The notes beneath the pieces are model-generated. The model was given only the letters and a program-made list of their open reading frames with translations. It did no database searches and was not told the origin of the DNA. A DNA stretch of 40,122 nucleotides from Chlamydiota bacterium (lineage in GTDB: Bacteria > Chlamydiota > Chlamydiia > Chlamydiales > Rhabdochlamydiaceae), in assembly GCA_003176115.1 (NCBI GenBank), contig PSRO01000023.1, positions 1-40,122 on the forward strand. The letters are read 5' to 3'. The position numbers and the translations under genes are program-made. Of this stretch, positions 34,701 to 40,122 are shown piece after piece. Within the stretch, counting starts at the first letter, position 1. The number at the start of each line of letters is the position of its first letter.

Positions 34701-35481
34701 ATGAGTCTTTTTCCCAGATTTCACATGGCTCCCCAGACTGCACATTCATTAAAATCTCATGGGCATTCCAATCATCGCGATGAATATAATGAATATCATT
34801 GGTAGCAACCAAAGGAATCTGCAACTCTGAAGAAAGCGTCATCAATTTCTGGTTAACTGTATTTTGTTTATTTACGCTATCCAAATATAGTTGATGAAGC
34901 CAGCCTTCTTTTTCAAAGCCATCAGAGCGAATGTCTTCCTCCTGCATTTGATGACGTTGTAATTCAAAATAATAGTCAGAGCCAAATATTTGATGAAACC
35001 AAGCAATTTCCTGACGGATTTTCTCTTCATCTTTTTGTATAATATAGTGACCTAAAATCCCATTTGAAGGACCTGAAAGACAAATCAAGCCTTTAGCACA
35101 TTCTGCTAACAAATCTCGGTCTATTCTGGGGGTGTAGTAAAATCCTTCTAGATGAGCTAACGAGCTTAATTTGCAAAGATTTTGATACCCTTGGCTGTCC
35201 TTGACTAATAGGATAATAGGGAATCCGTGAGGCAATCCTGGATAACGTTTTTTATCAAAACGGGATTCAGGAGCTACATAAAGTTCACAGCCAATAATGG
35301 GTTTGATATTCTCTTTTACGCATGTTTTGAAGAACTCAACAGCGCCGTACATATTGCTCTGATCGGTCAAAGCTAAAGCTGTCATTTTATGTTCAACTGC
35401 TTTTGCTACTAAGCTTTCTATAGAAGCAGTTGCATTCAAAATAGAGTACTGAGAATGCGTATGAAGAGAGTTCCAGTTCAT
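31771..35481 (-). CDS. dnaE: DNA polymerase III subunit alpha
   Basis: The catalytic subunit of the replicative polymerase, 1236 residues. The N-terminal PHP domain begins LHTHSQYSILNATASI (6-21). The polymerase core contains PVGPGRGSGAGSIILYLI (417-433) and the catalytic aspartates in SYPDIDVDICMDRR (D460, D462, D464 region). Helix-hairpin-helix, OB-fold and C-terminal tau-binding regions follow. The PHP motif keeps its His residues. It lies 25 nt after uhpC and upstream of the BamD-like gene. The uhpC-dnaE adjacency matches C. trachomatis CT544-CT545. Confidence 0.98.
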   Translation of the reverse strand: MNWNSLHTHSQYSILNATASIESLVAKAVEHKMTALALTDQSNMYGAVEFFKTCVKENIKPIIGCELYVAPESRFDKKRYPGLPHGFPIILLVKDSQGYQNLCKLSSLAHLEGFYYTPRIDRDLLAECAKGLICLSGPSNGILGHYIIQKDEEKIRQEIAWFHQIFGSDYYFELQRHQMQEEDIRSDGFEKEGWLHQLYLDSVNKQNTVNQKLMTLSSELQIPLVATNDIHYIHRDDWNAHEILMNVQSGEPCEIWEKDSFGAFKQRIKNPKRQVNYTHELYFKSADLMCSLFSDIPSAIEETHKIAEKCNFSFDFKLKYYPVFTPPKLKSSSYTEEVRQESVAVFLRQLCEEGIVKRYTDSRLAKVSEKYPGRDPIEVVKERLEYELNIILSKGMADYLLIVWDFISWAKKKYIPVGPGRGSGAGSIILYLIEVTDIEPLRFDLFFERFINPERVSYPDIDVDICMDRRSEVIDYTVSKYGKDKVAQIITFGTMKAKMAIKDVGRVLSVPLARVNEIAKLIPEDLHMTLSKALEIDPELRRIYQEDKEIKQLIDIAKTLEGSVRNTGVHAAGIIISADPLMQRIPLCSAKDSAMAITQFSMKPVEQVGMLKIDFLGLKTLTSIQHAVDAIKQKEQKEIDWVNLNLENEKTFALLNQGKTTGIFQLESAGMQDLARQLHIDKFEEIIAVSALYRPGPMEMIPSFINRKHGRESIEIDHLWMEDVLSETYGIMVYQEQVMQIASRLAGYSLGEGDVLRRAMGKKDKEEMFNQREKFRLGAIKNSLSEEIAMRIFDKIEKFASYGFNKSHAAAYGYLSYVTAYLKANYPGEWMAALMTSDCDDLSKVTKHIRESQKMGIAILPPDINESGKQFLSTEKGIRFAMGAIKGVGEGVVDVILEERLKGNYKSLFDFIQRIDTSKVGKKVMENLVEAGCFDFTKFSRAALLTSVDPMFNAASKGQKEAAKGIMSLFDLLDDSSLDFTQVSQEVEELPRQVILRREYELLGVYLHEHPLDEYRTLLQKLSCVSLTELAEISKDGPCRIACIIEGVTIKVSAKNQRKFAILKISDNEERFELPIWSDLYEQKASLMVENQLLYAIVHKEIIEGQTRLQCRWLDDLTRVDEAMIQACDLAYAQAKQFKPIKFREKNKNSSIEKKQKTMKKLKIFIDSNRAHLSHILLLKTAFRSHSGNSPIEILFTKESKHLGILLVEQNWGVEQCSDLENKIRSISSIDQIQWE

Positions 35482-35506
35482 CTTAACTTAAAACTCCTTT
35501 TGCGGA

Positions 35507-36850
35507 CTATTTTTCAGTAGCTTGTATAGCTGGATGAGGGGTACTTTTCATGCCCCATAAAGGAGCTAGTAAAATAGCAGCGATCACACCACAAGAACCT
35601 AACACAACAAAAAAGCCCTGCCAACCCCAAATTTCGACTACTTTGGTAATAGGATAACCTGCTGCTGCTGCTCCCAAATACGCCCACCAACCAGCAAACC
35701 CTGTTGCAGTCCCCGCAGCTTTTTTATGAGATAATTCAGCAGCGGACATCCCAATCAACATTTGCGGACCAAAAATTAAAAATCCAATGGTAAACATCAA
35801 TCCATAATCCAAAAAGAGCATACCATGAGGGACCCAATACAAGCCTACAATTGCTAAAACAACAGCTAAGCTAAACAGTACGTTAATGGGACCGCGACGC
35901 CCCTGGAAGACTTTATCAGAAGCCCAGCCAGCAACTAAACTACCAAAAATTCCTCCAGCTTCAAACCAAAACACACTACCGCTTGCGCTAAGCATAGAAT
36001 AGCCTTTTGCTTTCATCAGAAAAAGAGCACCAAAGTCATTGACAGCTTGACGAATCACATAAACAAAAAAATAAGAAATGGCAAGGATCCAAATATATTT
36101 ATTGTTCAACACATACTTGAGTAAGATTTCCTTAGAAGAGAGTTCTCTTTCTTCTTGAAGTTTTGCAGAAGGATAATCATTTTTATATTTTTCAATAGCG
36201 GGTAGTCCTAAAGATTGAGGGGTGTCTCTTAAACGATTAATTAAAAATAAACCGATTCCAATACAAGTAAATCCAGGTACATACATTGCATAACGCCAGC
36301 CCCACTTTTGCGCACAAAAAGCCGCTATAAGAGGAATAAGAGCTCCACCTACACTATGCGAAGTATTCCACAGCCCCCACCAAGTTCCCCTCTCTTTTTG
36401 AGAATACCAATGCGTAAGCAAGCGAGCGCAGGGAGGCCAACCCCAGCCTTGAAACCAACCATTGCATCCCCAAAGCAGAGCAAATAGCCACACGGATGAA
36501 GAAAGACCAAATAACACATTAAAGAGACCGGTTAGAATCAAACCGATAGCCATAAAAAATCTAGGATTGGAACGATCGGCAAGAACACCGCTTAAGAACT
36601 TACTAATTCCATAAGTGATAGATAAAACACTAGTTAAAATACCCAAGTCGCTAATCTGCAGTCCTAACTGTTGCATCATAGCCGGCATAGCAAATGTAAG
36701 ACTTTTACGGGTGAAATAATAAAATACATAACCTATATACATTCCGTAAAAAATACGAAAACGCCAGTATTTATAGCGCTCTTTAACCTCATTGGGATCT
36801 TGAATTTCAGGAGCATAAGGAGCTGGTCTTAAGATATTCAGTACGCTCAT
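35507..36850 (-). CDS. uhpC: Organophosphate:phosphate antiporter (hexose-phosphate type, UhpC/UhpT family)
   Basis: This major-facilitator protein imports sugar phosphates such as glucose-6-phosphate from the host in exchange for phosphate, the main carbon route in chlamydiae. The 447-residue protein has twelve hydrophobic helices. The N-terminal signature TRKSLTFAMPAMMQQLGL and the loop DRSNPRFFMAIGLILTGLFN identify the family. Start: the ATG at 36850 is chosen with AGGAG 10 nt upstream; a TTG two codons earlier is nearer the AGGAG. Substrate is inferred from the Chlamydia homologue; glycerol-3-phosphate is an alternative. Confidence 0.92.
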   Translation of the reverse strand: MSVLNILRPAPYAPEIQDPNEVKERYKYWRFRIFYGMYIGYVFYYFTRKSLTFAMPAMMQQLGLQISDLGILTSVLSITYGISKFLSGVLADRSNPRFFMAIGLILTGLFNVLFGLSSSVWLFALLWGCNGWFQGWGWPPCARLLTHWYSQKERGTWWGLWNTSHSVGGALIPLIAAFCAQKWGWRYAMYVPGFTCIGIGLFLINRLRDTPQSLGLPAIEKYKNDYPSAKLQEERELSSKEILLKYVLNNKYIWILAISYFFVYVIRQAVNDFGALFLMKAKGYSMLSASGSVFWFEAGGIFGSLVAGWASDKVFQGRRGPINVLFSLAVVLAIVGLYWVPHGMLFLDYGLMFTIGFLIFGPQMLIGMSAAELSHKKAAGTATGFAGWWAYLGAAAAGYPITKVVEIWGWQGFFVVLGSCGVIAAILLAPLWGMKSTPHPAIQATEK

Positions 36851-37001
36851 ATACAACTTTCTCCTATTAAAGTTTATAAAACAAAAAGCGTCTTAAGAAA
36901 ATAAAACGACTATTTTTTTCCAGACTTCTTTTCTTGATTTATTTTTTTATATTCCTCATTAAAAGAAAAAGCTAACATACGCTTTTCTTTAAAGGTTTAT
37001 C

Positions 37002-37598
37002 ATGAGTATTCCACCCAGCAATTCAGAACCCTATAAAAAAATCATTGTGAATCGCGTTGAACAAAACAAAAAATCAGATAATTCGTCCAGTCCATTTCCC
37101 GCCGATTTAACGTATCCTAACCCAGCTTCCATACTTGTTTCCTTTTTTCAGAAGTTTACTATGCACTTCTCTTTTAAAAACAAGATATCCACCAAAGCTT
37201 TAAAGCAAGATCTCTTAGATCTAAAACAACTTTTTATTTTACTTTCTATAGAAGATCTTAGTCATCAATTAGAGTTCATACAAAAACTTTCGCTATTATG
37301 GCATAAAATCATCGAAGATTGCAACCCTATCTCTATTTCCCTATCAAAAGGCACTGATTTTTTAAAAAAAATAGCAGACTTTATTCAAATAATTAATCAC
37401 TTTCCTGCCAAAGAAGACCATTCTTTAGGTTATTATCTTCAAGAGCATGTAGGCGAGAAATGGGTTCCTTTCCCTTTTATGGAACTTCTACAAGAACTGC
37501 ACACAGACTATCAAAGAACACAGGATAAGAGTTACTTAGCAGACTGGATTAAAATTTTATCTTTAATTATAGATGAGTTGCCTTCAAGCACTCCTTGA
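37002..37598 (+). CDS. Hypothetical protein, 198 residues
   Basis: The first 45 residues are polar and Ser/Asn/Pro-rich (MSIPPSNSEPYKKI), with no signal peptide, which is compatible with a type III secretion signal but not proof of one. The rest looks alpha-helical (KALKQDLLDLKQLFILLSIE, SHQLEFIQKLSLLWHKIIED). An AAAGG lies 6 nt before the ATG. It is divergent from uhpC and precedes an ABC exporter pair by 126 nt. I do not recognise a family; it may be specific to one chlamydial lineage. Confidence 0.6.
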   Translation: MSIPPSNSEPYKKIIVNRVEQNKKSDNSSSPFPADLTYPNPASILVSFFQKFTMHFSFKNKISTKALKQDLLDLKQLFILLSIEDLSHQLEFIQKLSLLWHKIIEDCNPISISLSKGTDFLKKIADFIQIINHFPAKEDHSLGYYLQEHVGEKWVPFPFMELLQELHTDYQRTQDKSYLADWIKILSLIIDELPSSTP

Positions 37599-37724
37599 GT
37601 GTCTTTAAAATTATCTAATGCGCTCACTTAAATGATGTATAAAAGGCTTAAAAAGCATATGCTATATACTAATTTTTTACTAAAATTAAGTAAGGTTTAT
37701 TTTTTTAACCCATTTTAGGCACAT

Positions 37725-38648
37725 ATGAAGCCATTAGAAGTAAAAAATCTAAAAAAATATTTTATATATAAAGGGAAAGTAATACCGGCTGTTGATGGGA
37801 TCTCATTTGAGATTAATCCAGGAGAAATATTTGGTCTGTTAGGAGCAAATGGTGCTGGAAAATCCACAGTCATCAATATTTTGACCGGTATAACCACTTT
37901 GGATAGTGGAGAAGTCAAAATACTTGGAAAAGACATAACAAAACACACAGAATATGTAAAAAGCAAAACAAATGTTGCCACAGCATATTCTTCTCTTTCT
38001 TCTAACCTAACTGTGTATCAAAATCTTCTCGTTTATGCACGCTTATTTGGAATTCATAACGCTAAATCTAGAATTTATGAATGTTTATATGATTTTGAAA
38101 TCGCAGCGATTCAAGATAGAAAGATCGATAAGCTTAGCTCAGGCGAAAAAGCTCGCGTAAATCTCGCTAAAGCTTTTCTAAACAATCCTATTTTACTATT
38201 GCTTGACGAGTGCACAGTAGGTCTAGATCCAGATATTGCTGACAAAATTAGAACTATCATAAAAAAACATCAGTCAAAAAACGACACTGGCATCTTATTT
38301 ACATCACATTATATGCCTGAAGTAGAGTACTTATGCGATAGAATAGCATTTATGGCTAACGGGAAAATTATTTGTATAGATTCACCGGAGCGATTAATAG
38401 AAAAATACTCATCTAATCTTATTTCCGTGCGACTACATGATGATATAGACAAATTGGAAGCATGGCTTCTAAAACAAAATATTCCTATTTTCAAAAAAGA
38501 AAATCGATTAATACAATTTAGAGCACAAGCCTCAGGAACATCTGTGGTTAGAGAACTATTTAAAGCGAATTTACTGGTAGAACACTTTGAAATAAAAAAA
38601 ATAACTTTAGAGGATATTTTTATAAAGATATCAAGAAATGAGAAATGA
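37725..38648 (+). CDS. ABC-2 type exporter, ATP-binding protein
   Basis: The 307-residue ATPase has a Walker A motif GANGAGKST (40-48), signature LSSGEKARVNLAKA (137-150), Walker B ILLLLDE (156-162) with catalytic Glu162, and the H-loop SHYMPEVEY (194-202). The Q-loop position reads Ala (residue 87, VATAYSSLSSNLTV) instead of Gln, which is unusual. A C-terminal extension (230-307) is typical of ABC-2/NodI-type transporters. It shares ATGA with the permease gene. It is likely a two-component exporter or flippase; substrate unknown. No close neighbour of matching function is present. Confidence 0.85.
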   Translation: MKPLEVKNLKKYFIYKGKVIPAVDGISFEINPGEIFGLLGANGAGKSTVINILTGITTLDSGEVKILGKDITKHTEYVKSKTNVATAYSSLSSNLTVYQNLLVYARLFGIHNAKSRIYECLYDFEIAAIQDRKIDKLSSGEKARVNLAKAFLNNPILLLLDECTVGLDPDIADKIRTIIKKHQSKNDTGILFTSHYMPEVEYLCDRIAFMANGKIICIDSPERLIEKYSSNLISVRLHDDIDKLEAWLLKQNIPIFKKENRLIQFRAQASGTSVVRELFKANLLVEHFEIKKITLEDIFIKISRNEK

Positions 38649-39418
38649 AATTACATAGAATTCACGCCTTATTGATTAAATATTTCTATATAGGCAGTAG
38701 CGTTGAAAGAATGGCAGATATTTTTTTCTGGCCTCTTGTTGATGTTTTTGTTTGGGGATTTTTATCCTACTATCTATCAAACGTAATAGGAAAAGAAATT
38801 GCCTTTACCTTCTTACTGGGGGTATGCTTTAGGCCTTTTGAGCTAAGAGGAGTACAAGATTTACCAGTTTTCATTCTAGAAGATTATTGGTCCCGAAATT
38901 TATATAATGTCTTCTCTTCCCCTCTTAGGATATCTGAGTTGCTTACGACTATTTCCATTATCTCTTTCATCAGGTCCTTGATTTCTTTTTTCTTTATCTC
39001 CTGTATAACAATATGGTTATACGATTTCAATCCTATCAAAATGAACACATCTACGTTGCTAATTTCTGTTTTCATTCTTTCTGTTTTTGGATGGAGCATA
39101 GGAATGATGGTTAGCTCATTGATTATTAGATATGGCCAGAGAATACAGTTTTTAGTTTGGAGTGCTTTTTGGATATTACAACCTTTTTCATGCACTTTTT
39201 ATCCTTTAAAAACACTACCTTCTTGGGCTCAAAAAATTGCCCAGTATCTTCCCACAAGCTACGTATATGAAGGATTTAGGTCAATCTCTCCCATGTCATG
39301 GAAAGACATAAAATATGCTATTTCTGCAAGTTTTGTTTGTTTAGCAATCGGAGGGTACCTTTTTGTTAGATCATTTACATATGCAAGGAAAAATGCCCTA
39401 TTAGCACGAAGTGATTAA
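38645..39418 (+). CDS. ABC-2 type exporter, permease protein
   Basis: The 257-residue protein has about six hydrophobic helices (for example ADIFFWPLVDVFVWGFLSYYL and LLISVFILSVFGWSIGMMVS) and the ABC-2 region around QPFSCTFYPLKTLPSWAQKI. Its ATG overlaps the ATPase stop codon, so the two are co-translated. Family members export polysaccharides, lipids or antibiotics; nothing here fixes the substrate. It is followed by a broken IS630-type transposase. Confidence 0.85.
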   Translation: MKLHRIHALLIKYFYIGSSVERMADIFFWPLVDVFVWGFLSYYLSNVIGKEIAFTFLLGVCFRPFELRGVQDLPVFILEDYWSRNLYNVFSSPLRISELLTTISIISFIRSLISFFFISCITIWLYDFNPIKMNTSTLLISVFILSVFGWSIGMMVSSLIIRYGQRIQFLVWSAFWILQPFSCTFYPLKTLPSWAQKIAQYLPTSYVYEGFRSISPMSWKDIKYAISASFVCLAIGGYLFVRSFTYARKNALLARSD

Positions 39419-39557
39419 GCTGACATCTTGTATGCCTCAGTGTTGGGTTTTGATCCAATAAGGATTACAATTTAAAATACTGATATACTCAATACCATTA
39501 GAAAAAAGACATTACAAGCATTAAACTCATTGAATTTTTCTAATAGATTGAGTTGCA
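39419..39557. other. Intergenic region between the ABC permease and the IS630-type remnant
   Basis: About 140 bases with no gene. The left end of the insertion sequence probably lies here, but I could not define its terminal repeat. No terminator with a T run is obvious after the permease gene. Confidence 0.4.
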
Positions 39558-40122
39558 AAACTTAGCTCAGACGATGAAGGATGGACATATCCACAAGTAG
39601 CACATGCTCTACTTCTAGATGATGATACGATAAGACGTTATCACAAGACCTATCTAGAAGGAGGTAAAGAGGCATTGCTTAACCTAAACTATACAGGGAA
39701 GGCTTGTCGGCTCAATCAAAATCAGCTTATGCAACTCCGGATTTACGTAAAGCAAGAGGTGCCTAGCTCAGCTAAAAAAGTCATGCTATCAGCGGCTATT
39801 TCTCTATGACACCACTTAAATTTTGTATATAAAAAACCAAAGCTAGCGCAGAGAAGCAAGAGAGTTTTCTAAAAGAGCTAGAAGAACAACTTTCTGAAAC
39901 AGACGTATGGGGCTACCTAGATGGAGTGCACCCTCAACATAACTCTAAACCTTCTTATGGATGGTTTGAGAAAAAATCAAAAGCTCTACTAAAAGCAAAT
40001 ACAGGTCGTCAACGAGCACTAGACGCTAACAACCTTAAAGTAACTACGGTGATTGCAGACTCCATAAATGCGCAATCTACGAGTAATGTATTTCAGAAAT
40101 TAGAAGAGCAATACCCTTATGC
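39558..40122 (+). pseudogene. IS630-family transposase, frameshifted and cut by the window end
   Basis: The first segment reads LSSDDEGWTYPQVAHALLLD and then DTIRRYHKTYLEGGKEALLN, the N-terminal helix-turn-helix region of IS630-type transposases. It stops at TGA near 39808. A shifted frame from about 39845 gives KELEEQLSETDVWGYLDGVH (first catalytic Asp), then PSYGWFEKKSKALLKANTGR and VIADSINAQSTSNVF. One in-frame gap near 40015 is suspected. The second Asp and the Glu lie beyond the window. At least one frameshift and a stop make it inactive. Confidence 0.85.

Noticed and set aside
1-40122. CRISPR arrays, phage genes or a replication origin
   Set aside because: No regularly spaced repeats, phage-type proteins or DnaA-box clusters were seen; the only tandem repeat is coding.

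Overview
The window is chromosomal DNA from a bacterium of the order Chlamydiales, outside the Chlamydiaceae. The main evidence is gene order. The run gapA - rplQ - rpoA - rpsK - rpsM - secY - rplO ... rplC - (CT529/Cap1 position) - fmt - lpxA - fabZ - lpxC matches Chlamydia trachomatis CT505-CT533 as I recall it. The right half matches the CT553-CT544 block (fmu, dacF, CT550, CT548, CT547, dnaE, uhpC). Decayed IS481-type and IS630-type transposases, an added spermidine operon, AT-rich composition and a candidate host-directed protein suggest a parachlamydia- or rhabdochlamydia-like symbiont. The family assignment is inference; locus numbers are from memory.

Left edge (1-3110): a minus-strand gene encodes a GNAT acetyltransferase-like domain, a bipartite nuclear-localisation-like motif, a poly-Ser linker and a C-terminal ASCH domain. 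It is followed by a broken IS481-type transposase and tRNA-Leu(UAA).

Core block (3111-17480, all minus): a CT504-position gene and gapA are separated by two tandem terminator-like hairpins from a ribosomal superoperon. The superoperon runs from rplC to rplQ and contains secY and rpoA. It lacks rpsJ, rpsN, rpmD and rpmJ.

Variable gap (17481-18615): a possible 40-residue membrane peptide and a decayed minus-strand gene. Next comes a Cap1/CT529-position protein with in-frame 24-bp repeats, then fmt-lpxA-fabZ-lpxC (lipid A and translation initiation) and a DoxX-type membrane protein.

Right half (23700-39418): rRNA methyltransferases fmu and ksgA with a SurA-like chaperone; a dacF-type penicillin-binding protein overlapping ksgA tail to tail; a small unknown gene with promoter and terminator; speD-speE; an outer-membrane-biogenesis-like pair (LptE-like and BamD-like); dnaE; the sugar-phosphate antiporter uhpC; an unknown 198-residue protein; and a two-gene ABC exporter. 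The window ends inside a broken IS630-type transposase.

The least conventional content is the GNAT-NLS-ASCH protein, the Cap1-position locus with its repeats and decayed neighbour, and spermidine synthesis inserted in an otherwise syntenic block.
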